Shown: positions 1-8,496 of the stretch, one piece after another
Position numbering within the stretch: position 1 is the first letter of the stretch
Layout of the letters: every line of letters begins with the position of its first letter
Assembly: GCF_000429085.1 (NCBI RefSeq)
Contig: NZ_AUBE01000032.1
Location: 1 to 59,781, forward strand
Reading direction: 5' to 3'
From: Streptomyces flavidovirens DSM 40150
GTDB taxonomy: Bacteria; Actinomycetota; Actinomycetes; Streptomycetales; Streptomycetaceae
DNA: 59,781 nucleotides
Notes under the pieces: generated by a model
The model's database searches: none
What the model saw: the letters and a program-made list of their open reading frames with translations, nothing else
Told to the model about the DNA's origin: nothing
Translations under genes and position numbers: made by a program

Positions 1-118
1 TTTGAGGAGCGGGGTCCGGGGCGGAGCCCCAGCAACACCCCCCGCCACACCCAGCCCCTCCGGCGTTTGAGGAGCGGGGTCCGGGGCGGAGCCCCGGTTC
101 GGGAAGGGGCGGGGTGGG
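1..118. repeat. Dispersed intergenic repeat, two tandem copies (first truncated by window edge)
   Basis: Two near-identical blocks sit side by side, the first cut by the window start (1-31) and the second at 52-118. Each carries TTTGAGGAGCGGGGTCCGG followed by GGGGC-GGA-GCCCC, which can fold into a short hairpin. The second copy is preceded by CAGCCCCTCCGGCG and followed by GTTCGGGAAGGGGCGGGG. The same element recurs at 37985-38054. Such sequences are common between genes in Streptomyces. The element lies just past the 3' end of the minus-strand synthase gene and could act in termination or mRNA stability, which is inference. Confidence 0.85.
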
Positions 119-167
119 GAAAACGGGGGTCCGGCCTGGCCTGTGCTGGGCTGCGCCGGGCCAGGGG

Positions 168-1325
168 CTACGCGTCTGCGTACTTCGTGTCCGCGGCCGG
201 GTCCAGGGCCAGGCGGTAGCCGCGTTTTACCACCGTCTGGATGAGGTTGGGGGCGCCCAGGGACGTACGCAGGCGGGCCATCGCCGTCTCGACGGCGTGT
301 TCGTCGCGGCCGGAGCCAGGCAGTGCGCGCAGCAGGTCCGCTCGGGAGACCACCCAGCCGGGGCGGCGGACCAGGGCCCGCAGCAGCGACATCCCCGCCG
401 GCGGCACAGGGCGCAGTTCGCCGTCGACCACGACCGCGTGTCCCCGGATCTCGACGCTGCGGCCGGCGACCGGCAGGGTGCGGGCGCGGCCCGGAAGTTC
501 GCGGCAGATGAGCTGGACGAGGGGGCCCAGGCGGAAGCGGTCGGGCTGGACGGTGTCGATGCCGTGCGCCTGGAGCGGGAGGGCGGTGACGGGGCCGACG
601 CACGCCGCCAGTACGTCGTGGCTGAGGGCCGCCAGGAGGTCGGGCAGCAGACCCCGTTCCTCGGCGCGGGACAGGAGTGACGCCGCCGCGGGGGCGCTGG
701 TGAAGGCCAGGGCGTCCACGCCGCGGGAGAGCGTCGCGTCGATGAGGCGGTCCAGTGGTGCGATGTCCTCCGGCGGCATCCAGCGGTAGACGGGCACGCC
801 GATGACCTCCGCGCCGCCGGCGCGCAGCGCCTCGACGAAGCCGGGCAGGGGTTCGCCGTGAAGCTGGATCGCGATGCGCCGGTCCGCCACGCCCTCGGCG
901 AGGAGGCGGTCCAGTACCTCGGCCATGGACTCGGAGGTGGGCGACCATTCTTCGGTGAGGCCGGCGGCCCGGATCGCGCCCTTGACCTTGGGACCGCGGG
1001 CGAGGAGTTCCACGTGCTGGAGACGGGCCAGGAGGGCTTCGCCCAGCCCCCACCCGTCCGCCGCCTCCACCCAGCCCCGGAAGCCGATCGCCGTCGTCGC
1101 GATCACCACGTCGGGTGCGTCGTCGATCAGCTGCTTCGTGGTGGCCAGGAGCTCGCTGTCGTCGGCCAGCGGCACGATCCGCAGCGCCGGCGCGTGCAGG
1201 ACCGCCGCGCCGCGCCGCGTCAGCAGCGTGCCCAGTTCGTCGGCGCGCCGGGCGGCTGTGACGCCTACGGTGAAGCCCGCGAGCGGGCCGTGCTGTGGTT
1301 CGGGGGTGGTGTTGTTCACGGACAT
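168..1325 (-). CDS. Uroporphyrinogen-III synthase with C-terminal winged-helix DNA-binding domain
   Basis: About 385 aa. The N-terminal ~260 residues are a HemD-type uroporphyrinogen-III synthase, which closes and inverts hydroxymethylbilane on the way to siroheme and heme. Visible family segments are GFTVGVTAARRADELGTLL at the start, DVVIATTAIGFRG, and DALAFTSAPAAASLL. The last ~85 residues are an OmpR-type winged helix, with elements such as PPAGMSLLRALVRRPGWVVS and a terminal VVKRGYRLA. I chose the ATG at 1325 because family proteins start close to the GFTVG segment; an in-frame GTG/ATG lies upstream at 1388/1385. It follows narK on the same strand. Siroheme is the cofactor of assimilatory nitrite reductase, so a role coordinating nitrate assimilation with siroheme supply is plausible. 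The enzyme-plus-HTH fusion is known in actinobacteria; its DNA target is not visible here. Confidence 0.88.
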   Translation of the reverse strand: MSVNNTTPEPQHGPLAGFTVGVTAARRADELGTLLTRRGAAVLHAPALRIVPLADDSELLATTKQLIDDAPDVVIATTAIGFRGWVEAADGWGLGEALLARLQHVELLARGPKVKGAIRAAGLTEEWSPTSESMAEVLDRLLAEGVADRRIAIQLHGEPLPGFVEALRAGGAEVIGVPVYRWMPPEDIAPLDRLIDATLSRGVDALAFTSAPAAASLLSRAEERGLLPDLLAALSHDVLAACVGPVTALPLQAHGIDTVQPDRFRLGPLVQLICRELPGRARTLPVAGRSVEIRGHAVVVDGELRPVPPAGMSLLRALVRRPGWVVSRADLLRALPGSGRDEHAVETAMARLRTSLGAPNLIQTVVKRGYRLALDPAADTKYADA

Positions 1326-1439
1326 GGCGTACCCGGCTCTCAGTACCGCTGTGCTGGTGATGCGGAGGGCCGAGCCTGTCAACATCACATGACAGACTCG
1401 GTTCCTTCGTATTTCCCGGCCGTTACGGACCCGCGCGGC

Positions 1440-2774
1440 TCACACCTCCGCATAGGTGAGCTGCGGCTTCGCCGGTACGGCCGCCGGACGCCGAAGGTAT
1501 ACCGCCCACGTGACGGTGAAGCACGCGGCATAGAAGGCCAGGAAGGCCGCGAAGGCCGCCGTGCCCGTTCCGGCTGTCTGGAAAGACTGCCGGAAGGCGA
1601 GGTTGATCGCGAGTCCGCCCAGCGCGCCGACCGCGCCGATCAGGCCCATGGACGCCCCGGAGAGCCGTCGTCCGTACGCCGCCGCGGCCTCGCCCTCCAT
1701 GCCCTGCGCCAGCGCCTTGGTCTGGAAGATCGCCGGGATCATCTTGTACGTCGAACCGTTGCCGAGGCCGGACAGGACGAAGAGCGCGGTGAAGCCGGTC
1801 AGGAAGACCGGGAGCGACTTCGTGGTGGAGGCGTAGACGACGACCGAGGTCGCCGCCGCCATCGCGGCGAAGTTCCACAGGGTGATGCGGGCGCCGCCGA
1901 AGCGGTCGGCGAGCGAGCCGCCGAGGGGGCGGATCAGCGAGCCGAGGAGCGGGCCGATGAAGGTGAGCGAGGCCGCCTGGAGCGGCGTACGGCCGAACTG
2001 GGTCTGGAGGACCAGGCCGAAGGCGAAGCTGTAGCCGATGAAGGAGCCGAACGTCCCGATGTAGAGGAAGGCCATGATCCAGGTGTGCGGGTCGCGGACC
2101 GCCGCCTTCGCCGCCCCGGTGTCGTTGCGTACGGGCGCCAGGTTGTCCATCCACAGCGCGGCGCACACCGCCGCGAGGATGATCAGCGGGATGTACGCGG
2201 CCAGCAGGATGCGGGGGTGGGTCGCGCCGGCCACCGCGATGACCAGCAGGCCCATGAGCTGGACGACGGGTACGCCGATGTTGCCGCCGCCCGCGTTCAG
2301 GCCCAGCGCCCAGCCCTTCTTGCGGAGCGGGAAGAAGGAGTTGATGTTCGTCATGGAGGAGGCGAAGTTGCCGCCGCCGACGCCGGTCAGGGCCGCCACC
2401 ACCATGAAGGTGGTGTAGGAGGTGCCGGGCTCCATCACGGCGTACGCCGCGCCCGTGGGCAGCAGCAGCATCAGCGCGCTGAAGATGGTCCAGTTCCGGC
2501 CGCCGAAGCGGGCCACCGCGAAGGTGTACGGGACGCGGACGACGGCCCCGACGAGGGTGGCCGTGGCGATCAGGAAGAACTTGCCGGCCGGGTCGATGCC
2601 GTACTCCGGGCCCATGAAGAGCACCATGACGGACCACAGGGTCCAGATCGAGAAGCCGATGTGCTCGGAGAACACCGAGAACAGCAGGTTGCGGCGGGCG
2701 ATCTGCTCACCGCCCTCCCGCCAGAACGTCTCGTCCTCGGGGTCCCAGTGCTCGATCCAGCGCCGCCCAGTCAT
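1440..2774 (-). CDS. narK: NarK-family nitrate/nitrite MFS transporter
   Basis: About 444 aa integral membrane protein of the NNP family of the major facilitator superfamily, moving nitrate and/or nitrite across the cytoplasmic membrane. The diagnostic nitrate signature is present as GVGGGNFASSMTNINSFFP with a second glycine-rich segment GLNAGGGNIGVP, and about 12 hydrophobic segments are visible. The N-terminal WDPEDETFW segment is typical of actinobacterial NarK. ATG 2774 is preferred over the adjacent GTG 2777 because GGAGG lies 6 nt upstream of the ATG. The uroporphyrinogen-III synthase gene follows 114 nt downstream on the same strand and a LysR gene lies 124 nt upstream, so the three could be functionally linked through nitrate/nitrite assimilation. 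Confidence 0.93.
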   Translation of the reverse strand: MTGRRWIEHWDPEDETFWREGGEQIARRNLLFSVFSEHIGFSIWTLWSVMVLFMGPEYGIDPAGKFFLIATATLVGAVVRVPYTFAVARFGGRNWTIFSALMLLLPTGAAYAVMEPGTSYTTFMVVAALTGVGGGNFASSMTNINSFFPLRKKGWALGLNAGGGNIGVPVVQLMGLLVIAVAGATHPRILLAAYIPLIILAAVCAALWMDNLAPVRNDTGAAKAAVRDPHTWIMAFLYIGTFGSFIGYSFAFGLVLQTQFGRTPLQAASLTFIGPLLGSLIRPLGGSLADRFGGARITLWNFAAMAAATSVVVYASTTKSLPVFLTGFTALFVLSGLGNGSTYKMIPAIFQTKALAQGMEGEAAAAYGRRLSGASMGLIGAVGALGGLAINLAFRQSFQTAGTGTAAFAAFLAFYAACFTVTWAVYLRRPAAVPAKPQLTYAEV

Positions 2775-2898
2775 CACGTGCCTCCACAGGTGTCGGGTCG
2801 ATGGACCTGACGGTAGGGACGGCGGGTTTCAGCCCCGTGTTACGAGATGACTGCCGCGCAACCTTGCTCTCACGCGGGGCGGGGCGGGGCGGTGAGGC

Positions 2899-3912
2899 TC
2901 AGGGCGAGCGGAACGTTTCTCCGTACACCTTCCGGTTCGGTGGCGACGTCGGACGGGGCCGCATCAGTGACCTGTCGGTCTCGGGCAGCCAGCCGTCCGC
3001 GGGCAGCTCCAGCCACGCATGCCGCTCCACGAGCCCGCGAATCGTCTCTTTCAAGGCTTCGAGCCCCTGGTGGCGCAGCCCTTTTCGCCACACGAGTGAA
3101 ATGGGCGACAGCGGTACGGGATCGACGATCGGCCGCAGTTCCATGCCGGGCACCGCGATGAACTCGGTACTCGCCAGCACCGACCAGCGCCGCTTGCGAA
3201 TGACCCGGACGAACTCCTCGGCGCCCTCGATCTCCGGGAACGGCGCCGCCACCTCGATGCCCCGCCCCGCGAAGAGCCGCAGCGCCAGATCGGTCCACTC
3301 GGCGGTGGCCGGGTTGCCCGCGCCCGCGTAGAGCGTCTCCCCCGCGAGCGCGTCCAGCGGCACCTCGTCCAGCGCGGCCAGCGGATGGTCCCCGGGGAGC
3401 AGTACGGCCATCCGCTCGAAGCGCACCGGACAGTGCTCCAGTTGGTCGAGCACGGCGGGATCGAGCCCGGCGACCCGCCCCGAGGACACGTCCAGCCGGC
3501 CGGCGACGATCGCGGCCGCCGCGCCCGTGAGGCCGCTGTGGAAGCGCGCGACGAACTCGACGTCGGGCGCGGTCGCCCGTGCCCTCTCCAGCACCTGGTA
3601 GGTGGTGCCGACCGTCGCGCTCACGTCCACGACCAGCGGCCGCTCGCCGGGCGCCCGGGCCGCGCCCAGCTCGTCGTACGCCGCCAGCACCCGCCGCGCG
3701 TACGGCAGGAGCCGCTCGCCGTCCGCCGTCAGCAACACGCTCCGGGTGGACCGTACGAACAGTTCGGAGCCCAACTCCCGCTCCAGGCGCCGGACGTCAC
3801 GGCTCAGCGCCTGCTGGGCGACGTAGAGCCTGGCCGCGGCGCGGGTGAAGTGGAGATCCGCGGCGACCGCCTCGAAGGCGCGCAGCAGGCGGGGTTCGAT
3901 GTCATGGGGCAC
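2899..3912 (-). CDS. LysR-family transcriptional regulator
   Basis: About 337 aa. The N-terminal winged helix-turn-helix is typical of LysR proteins: LLRAFEAVAADLHFTRAAAR followed by QQALSRDVRRLERELGSELF. A periplasmic-binding-like effector domain follows (about 90-300), with LLPGDHPLAALDEVPLDAL as its recognisable centre. The start is a GTG with no strong Shine-Dalgarno sequence. It is divergent from the MFS exporter gene beginning at 3996, separated by 83 bp. By the usual LysR pattern it most likely controls that exporter and itself from the shared intergenic region. It also lies upstream of narK on the same strand, so a link to nitrate genes cannot be excluded. The effector is unknown. Confidence 0.9.
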   Translation of the reverse strand: MPHDIEPRLLRAFEAVAADLHFTRAAARLYVAQQALSRDVRRLERELGSELFVRSTRSVLLTADGERLLPYARRVLAAYDELGAARAPGERPLVVDVSATVGTTYQVLERARATAPDVEFVARFHSGLTGAAAAIVAGRLDVSSGRVAGLDPAVLDQLEHCPVRFERMAVLLPGDHPLAALDEVPLDALAGETLYAGAGNPATAEWTDLALRLFAGRGIEVAAPFPEIEGAEEFVRVIRKRRWSVLASTEFIAVPGMELRPIVDPVPLSPISLVWRKGLRHQGLEALKETIRGLVERHAWLELPADGWLPETDRSLMRPRPTSPPNRKVYGETFRSP

Positions 3913-3995
3913 GCCGTGAACTTACAACGCAGGTGCGTAAATGGGCGCCCAGCAGGTGTTGGACCGCCGCGGGCTCCCGCCGTGAAGCTTGATCC

Positions 3996-5318
3996 ATGCC
4001 CCTCCAAGAACCCTTTTGTTCCCCTTTCCTGGCCGTGTCCGGTGATGTCCTGATCGTCGCGGACCGCCCCGCGTACGCGTACGAACCGCGACACCGGTCA
4101 CGGCCCCGCAGGCCCGGACACTTCTCCCCCTACCGCCGCCTCTTCGCCACCCCCGGTGCCCGCGCGTTCACCGCGGGCAATCTCCTCGCCCGCCTTCCGA
4201 TGGGCATGTTCAGCGTGAGCGCGGTCATGATGATCGCCGGTTCGCGCGGCTCGTACGCCCTGGCAGGCGCCGTCACCGCGACCGGCCTGGCCGTCACCGC
4301 CCTGGTGGCGCCCTGGACGGCCCGGCTCGTCGACCGGCACGGGCAGGCCCGCGTCGCGGTGCCCGCCACCGCCGTCGCCGTACTGGGCTCCCTCGCGCTG
4401 CTCCTGTGCGTCCGTTACGGCGCCCCGGACTGGACGCTCTTCGCCGCGTACGCCGCCACCGCCACCACCCCCAACACGGGCGGCATGTCCCGCGCCCGCT
4501 GGGCCCACCTGCACCGGGGCGATCCGGCGGCCCAGCACACCGCGAACTCCTTCGAGCAGGCCGCCGACGAGCTGTGCTTCATGCTGGGCCCGGTCGCCGC
4601 CGCGTTCCTCTGTACGGCGCTCTTTCCCGAGGCCGGCACGCTGACCGGGGCGATCCTCCTGATGACCGGCGTACTGATCTTCGCCGCCCAGCGGGCCACG
4701 GAACCGCCCGTCGCCCCCCGCACGACGACCACCCGCTCCCCGCTCCGCCTGCCCGGCGTGCCCGCGCTGCTGGCCGTCTTCCTCGCCACGGGCGGCGTCT
4801 TCGGCTCCATGGAGGTCGTCACGCTGGCCTTCGCCGACGGTCTGGGCCAAGGCGCGGCGGCGGGCCCGGTCCTCGCCCTCCAGGCGGCGGGATCATGCGT
4901 GGCCGGCCTGCTGTACGGCTCCGCGCGCCCGGCGGCCCACCCGCACCGCCGCCTGCTCGTGTGTGTCGCGGCGATGACCCTGCTGATGTCGGCGCCCCTG
5001 CTCGCGGCCTCGACGGGCTCGCTGGCCGCGGTCGCCGGGGCGCTGCTGCTGGCGGGAGCGGCAACAGCACCCACGATGGTCACCGGCATGACCCTGCTCC
5101 AACGCGTGGTCCCGCGGGCCCAGTTGAACGAGGGCATGACCCTGGCCGTCACCGCGATCCTGGGCGGCATCGCCGCAGGCGCGGCGACCGGCGGCTGGCT
5201 GGCGGAACACACCCACCCGGCCTCGGGCTACGCCGCCCCGGTGGCGGCCGCGGCCGCCGCCCTGCTGCTGTGCTTGAGGACGCGCCCGCAGGGCACGGCA
5301 AAGGCCCCGCCGTCCTAG
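3996..5318 (+). CDS. MFS transporter
   Basis: About 440 aa membrane protein with roughly 12 hydrophobic segments beginning near residue 55 (ARAFTAGNLLARLPMGMFSV). This is the N-terminal fold of actinobacterial MFS exporters often annotated as drug or sugar efflux. An MFS cytoplasmic-loop motif is recognisable in ARLVDRHGQARV. The first ~45 residues are hydrophilic and may not all be translated; ATG 3996 has only a weak ribosome site, so the start is uncertain. It is divergent from the LysR gene, whose product is its likely regulator. The stop codon is embedded in the hairpin at 5303-5330, which probably terminates this transcript. Substrate cannot be deduced. Confidence 0.85.
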   Translation: MPLQEPFCSPFLAVSGDVLIVADRPAYAYEPRHRSRPRRPGHFSPYRRLFATPGARAFTAGNLLARLPMGMFSVSAVMMIAGSRGSYALAGAVTATGLAVTALVAPWTARLVDRHGQARVAVPATAVAVLGSLALLLCVRYGAPDWTLFAAYAATATTPNTGGMSRARWAHLHRGDPAAQHTANSFEQAADELCFMLGPVAAAFLCTALFPEAGTLTGAILLMTGVLIFAAQRATEPPVAPRTTTTRSPLRLPGVPALLAVFLATGGVFGSMEVVTLAFADGLGQGAAAGPVLALQAAGSCVAGLLYGSARPAAHPHRRLLVCVAAMTLLMSAPLLAASTGSLAAVAGALLLAGAATAPTMVTGMTLLQRVVPRAQLNEGMTLAVTAILGGIAAGAATGGWLAEHTHPASGYAAPVAAAAAALLLCLRTRPQGTAKAPPS

Positions 5319-5330
5319 GACAGCGGGGCC
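5303..5330. terminator. Hairpin terminator shared by MFS gene (+) and tmRNA (-)
   Basis: GGCCCCGC (5303-5310) pairs with GCGGGGCC (5323-5330), with an inner GTCC/GGAC stem around the loop. The MFS stop codon lies inside it. It sits between two converging transcripts, 20 nt past the mature 3' end of tmRNA, so it can serve either. No clear U-tract, which is usual for high-GC actinobacteria. Confidence 0.65.
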
Positions 5331-5350
5331 TCGGCCTCACATGGGAATTG

Positions 5351-5718
5351 TGGAGATGGCGGGAATCGAACCCGCGTCCAACGGTGCAGAACCAGGGCTT
5401 CTCCGAGTGCAGTCCGCTGCGATTTTCTCGGCCCCGGAGATCACACGGACAAGTCTCCGACGGGCTCAGTCACTGTTTGATTTCCCACCCGATCCCGTGA
5501 CCGGACCGAGTGGTTTAGTTCCCTTGATGATGCCAGGATCCGGGTCGGGAACACCCCCGGGCTGACACTTCGCTAGGTCGCTACTTAGGCAGCGAGGGCG
5601 AAGGAATCGCGCTTGGAATCGGCGATTATTGGTTGCGACATATGGTTAACGAGATCATTGCCGCTTCCTCGACTCGCTTCCCCTGCCTCGACATCCGCTG
5701 TCGAAACCGATCATCCCC
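5351..5718 (-). ncRNA. ssrA: tmRNA (trans-translation RNA)
   Basis: Read on the minus strand, the 5' end is GGGGATGATCGGTTTCGAC and the 3' end carries the T-arm GGTTCGATTCCCGCC followed by CATCTCC and a discriminator A. The acceptor stem GGGGAUG/CAUCUCC includes the G3-U wobble characteristic of tmRNA alanine identity. CCA is not encoded: the genome reads CAA after the discriminator, so the tail must be added. The tag reading frame is at 5585-5623 and encodes ADSKRDSFALAA then TAA; the -ALAA end is the protease recognition signal. It rescues ribosomes stalled on broken mRNA together with SmpB, whose gene lies 106 bp upstream on the same strand. An A/T-rich patch (5719-5735) just upstream of the 5' end may hold the promoter -10 region. 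Confidence 0.96.
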
Positions 5719-5824
5719 ATGTTTTTTTATCAAGGTGGTGCCGCACCCCGAGGGGCACAGGCGCCATCGTACGTGAACAACGCACGACCGTGCCAGCCTA
5801 TTCCTGCCGGCCGGCTGCGCGCCC

Positions 5825-6310
5825 TCAGAGCCGCCCTCGCTCCCTGCGCTTCACCGCCGAGATCGCCCGGTTCGTCTCGCGCAGGTCCTGCTTCTCCCGC
5901 AGCGTCTGCCGCTTGTCGTACTCCTTCTTGCCCTTGGCCAGCGCGATCTCGATCTTGGCCCGGCCGTCCTTGAAGTACATCGCGAGCGGCACGATCGTGT
6001 GACCCGTCTCCGACGACTTGCTCGCCAGCTTGTCGATCTCGGCCCGGTTCAGCAGCAGCTTGCGCTTGCGGCGCGCGGAGTGGTTGGTCCAGGTCCCCTG
6101 CGAGTACTCCGGTACGTGCACGTTGTGCAGCCACGCCTCGCCCCCGTCGAGCTGCACGAAGCCGTCCACCAGCGAGGCGCGACCCTGGCGCAGGGACTTC
6201 ACCTCGGTGCCGGTCAGGACCATGCCGGCCTCGTAGGTGTCGATGATGAGGTAGTCGTGTCGCGCCTTCTTGTTCTGCGCGATCATCTTGCGCCCTTTTT
6301 CCTTAGCCAT
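5825..6310 (-). CDS. smpB: SsrA-binding protein SmpB
   Basis: 161 aa, normal SmpB length. It opens with the conserved sequence leading to NKKARHDYLIIDTYEAGMVL and TGTEVKSLRQGRASLVDGF, and ends with the basic tail LRETNRAISAVKRRERGRL, which enters the mRNA channel of the ribosome. It delivers alanyl-tmRNA to stalled ribosomes and mimics the missing codon-anticodon part of tRNA. It lies 18 bp downstream of the S41 protease gene on the same strand and directly upstream of ssrA, a conserved actinobacterial arrangement that keeps both trans-translation partners together. Confidence 0.97.
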   Translation of the reverse strand: MAKEKGRKMIAQNKKARHDYLIIDTYEAGMVLTGTEVKSLRQGRASLVDGFVQLDGGEAWLHNVHVPEYSQGTWTNHSARRKRKLLLNRAEIDKLASKSSETGHTIVPLAMYFKDGRAKIEIALAKGKKEYDKRQTLREKQDLRETNRAISAVKRRERGRL

Positions 6311-6328
6311 AGTGCGGCCATTTTCGCA

Positions 6329-7501
6329 CTATGACCCTCCCCCGAGGCCACTCAATACTGTCCGGGCCCGCTCCTCGGCCCGCTCGCTCACCGCGAGGTC
6401 CGGGCTGATGCCCCTGCCGTCGACACTGTGGCCGGCGGGAGTGCGGTAATGACCGACGGTGAGCTCGGCGACGGACCCGTCCGGCAGCCGGCTCGGCATC
6501 TGCACCGAGCCCTTGCCGAACGTACGCGAACCCACGGTGACGGCCCGGCCACGGTCCTGGAGCGCGCCCGTGACGAGCTCCGCCGCGCTCATGGTGCCGC
6601 CGTCGACGAGCGCCACGACCGGACGGTCGGTGTCCCCGCCCGGCTCCGCGTACAGCGCCCGCTGCTCACCCTCCATGTCATACGTCGCCACCAGGCCGCC
6701 GTCGAGGAAGGCGGATGCGGCGGTGACGGCCTCGGTGACGAGCCCGCCGCCGTTGCCGCGCAGGTCGAGGAGTACACCGTGATCCTCCGGTACGGCGCGG
6801 ACCGCTTCCCGCACCCGCTCGCCCGAGCCCTTGGTGAAGGCCGCCACCTTGATCAGCGTGGCGCCGTCCGCGAGCCGCTCGACGGTGACGGCCTCGGTGG
6901 TCAGCCGCGCCCGCCGCAGCCGCTCGCTCCACTGACGCCCGGCGCGCTCCAGACCGAGCACGACGGAGCTGCCGGCCTCGGCCCCGCTGCCGCCGTCGCC
7001 GCGCAGGAGCTGGACGACCTCGGTGACGGGGCGGTTCTCCACCGGGCGCCCGTCGATGGTACGGAGCCGGTCGCCCGCCCTGACTCCGGACCGCTCGGCC
7101 GGGCCGCCGCGCTGCACCCTGGACACCTCGATGCGGCCGTCCTCGGCGCGCTCGGCCCACAGTCCGACGCCCGTGTACGCGCCGTCGAGCGCCTGCTCGA
7201 ACTCCTCGTACTCCGCCGGGTCGTACACCGCGCCCCACCGGTCCCCGCTGCGGCTGACGACCTCTTCGGCCGCCTCCTTGCCGGACTTGCCGTCGGCCAT
7301 CGCCTGGGCGGCGGCGTCGGCGACCGCCTCGCGGCCGGCCGTGGCCGCGACGGAACGGGCCGGGAGGGAAGGGGACTTCGCGTCGTCGCGCTGCCAGGCG
7401 TCGGTGGCGGCCGCGGTGACGAGTACGGTCGCGAAAACCAACGTCAGGGCCGCCCCGCGGCGAACACCGCGGGGCCGAGAAGTGACTTCCGGGCCCGGCA
7501 T
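6329..7501 (-). CDS. S41 family C-terminal processing peptidase with PDZ domain
   Basis: About 390 aa. A single N-terminal hydrophobic segment (about 17-32) is a signal peptide or membrane anchor, so the protease domain is extracytoplasmic. A PDZ domain (about 105-190) includes GVGLWAERAEDGRIEV and GVRAGDRLRTIDGRPV. The S41 catalytic core follows: DLRGNGGGLV, then GGTMSAAELV with the candidate nucleophile Ser305, and RTFGKGSVQ with the candidate general base Lys330. It lies between ftsX and smpB, separated from ftsX by a terminator-like hairpin. The conserved position beside ftsEX is suggestive of an envelope-processing role, but the substrate is unknown. Confidence 0.92.
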   Translation of the reverse strand: MPGPEVTSRPRGVRRGAALTLVFATVLVTAAATDAWQRDDAKSPSLPARSVAATAGREAVADAAAQAMADGKSGKEAAEEVVSRSGDRWGAVYDPAEYEEFEQALDGAYTGVGLWAERAEDGRIEVSRVQRGGPAERSGVRAGDRLRTIDGRPVENRPVTEVVQLLRGDGGSGAEAGSSVVLGLERAGRQWSERLRRARLTTEAVTVERLADGATLIKVAAFTKGSGERVREAVRAVPEDHGVLLDLRGNGGGLVTEAVTAASAFLDGGLVATYDMEGEQRALYAEPGGDTDRPVVALVDGGTMSAAELVTGALQDRGRAVTVGSRTFGKGSVQMPSRLPDGSVAELTVGHYRTPAGHSVDGRGISPDLAVSERAEERARTVLSGLGGGS

Positions 7502-7526
7502 GGCGCCGAGTCTAGGACAAACAAAG

Positions 7527-7558
7527 GGCGCCGTACGGTCGGTTGACCGTACGACGCC
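7527..7558 (-). terminator. Terminator after ftsX
   Basis: CGTACGGTC (7532-7540) and GACCGTACG (7545-7553) form a 9-bp stem with a GGTT loop, extended by GGCG/CGCC beyond one mismatch. On the minus strand it is followed by CTTTGTTTGTCC, a T-rich run. It begins 11 nt past the ftsX stop and separates ftsEX from the protease gene. Confidence 0.75.
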
Positions 7559-7569
7559 AGGGGCTCATG

Positions 7570-8487
7570 TCACACCTTGAGGTACTTGCGCAGCGCTACG
7601 AACCCGGCGAGCGCGGGCATCAGCAGGGCGATCGCGAGCACCAGCGGCAGCTTGGCCAGCACCGCGTCCCAGCCGATGAAGTTGACGAGGGTCAGCTTCT
7701 CGGACAGCGCCAGGCCGTGGTCGATGAGGAAGTACCGGCCCGCGAGCAGCATGACGCAGGCGAACACACCGCCGATCAGACCCGCGACCGCGGCCTCCAT
7801 GATGAACGGCATCTGGATGTAGAAGCTCGACGCGCCCACGAGCCGCATGATGCCCGTCTCACGCCGCCGGCTGAAGGCGGAGACGCGCACCGTGTTGACG
7901 ATCAGCATCAGCGCGATGACGAGCATCAGGGCCATCACGTAGAGCGCGACCACGTTCATGCCGTTCATCAGGTTGAAGAGGTTGTCGAGGATGCCGCGTT
8001 GGTCCTGGACGGACTGCACGCCGTCCCGGCCCGCGAACGCGGTCGCGACCACCTTGTACTTCTCCGGGTCCTTGAGCTTGACCCGGTACGACTCCTGCAT
8101 CTGGTCCGGGGTGATGGTGTCGGCCATCGAGGAGTCCCCGAACTGCTCCTTGTAGTGCTTGAAAGCCTGGTCGGCCGACTCGTACTCGACTTTCTTTACG
8201 ACGTCCATCTTGTCGAGGTCGGCTTTGACCTGCCTCTTCTGCTCGGCGGTGACCGCTCCCTTGGCGCACTTGGGGATGGTCTCCGCGTCGTTCTTGTTGC
8301 AGAAGAAGATGGAGACGTTGACCTTGTCGTACCAGTAGCCCTTCATCGTGCTCACCTGCTCGCGCATGAGCAGCGCCCCGCCGAACAGGGCGAGGGAGAG
8401 GGCGACGGAGATGACCACCGCGAAGGTCATGGTGAGGTTCCGGCGGAGACCGACGCCGATCTCCGACAGGACGAACTGGGCGCGCAT
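7570..8487 (-). CDS. ftsX: Cell division protein FtsX
   Basis: 305 aa. It has an N-terminal transmembrane segment (about 19-41), a large extracellular domain and three C-terminal membrane segments, the FtsX topology. The extracellular domain has a cysteine pair (FFCNKND and IPKCAKG). The motif RRRETGIMRLVGASSFYIQMPF before the last helices is typical. FtsX is the membrane part of the FtsEX ABC-like complex, which couples division or envelope growth to activation of peptidoglycan hydrolases. The start follows ftsE by 9 bp with AAAGGA upstream, so the two are translated from one mRNA. Confidence 0.96.
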   Translation of the reverse strand: MRAQFVLSEIGVGLRRNLTMTFAVVISVALSLALFGGALLMREQVSTMKGYWYDKVNVSIFFCNKNDAETIPKCAKGAVTAEQKRQVKADLDKMDVVKKVEYESADQAFKHYKEQFGDSSMADTITPDQMQESYRVKLKDPEKYKVVATAFAGRDGVQSVQDQRGILDNLFNLMNGMNVVALYVMALMLVIALMLIVNTVRVSAFSRRRETGIMRLVGASSFYIQMPFIMEAAVAGLIGGVFACVMLLAGRYFLIDHGLALSEKLTLVNFIGWDAVLAKLPLVLAIALLMPALAGFVALRKYLKV

Positions 8488-8496
8488 GGCGTCCTT

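Noticed and set aside
5341..5565. A 74-codon open frame at the MFS/tmRNA junction
   Set aside because: It lies almost wholly within tmRNA on the opposite strand and has no protein-like features.
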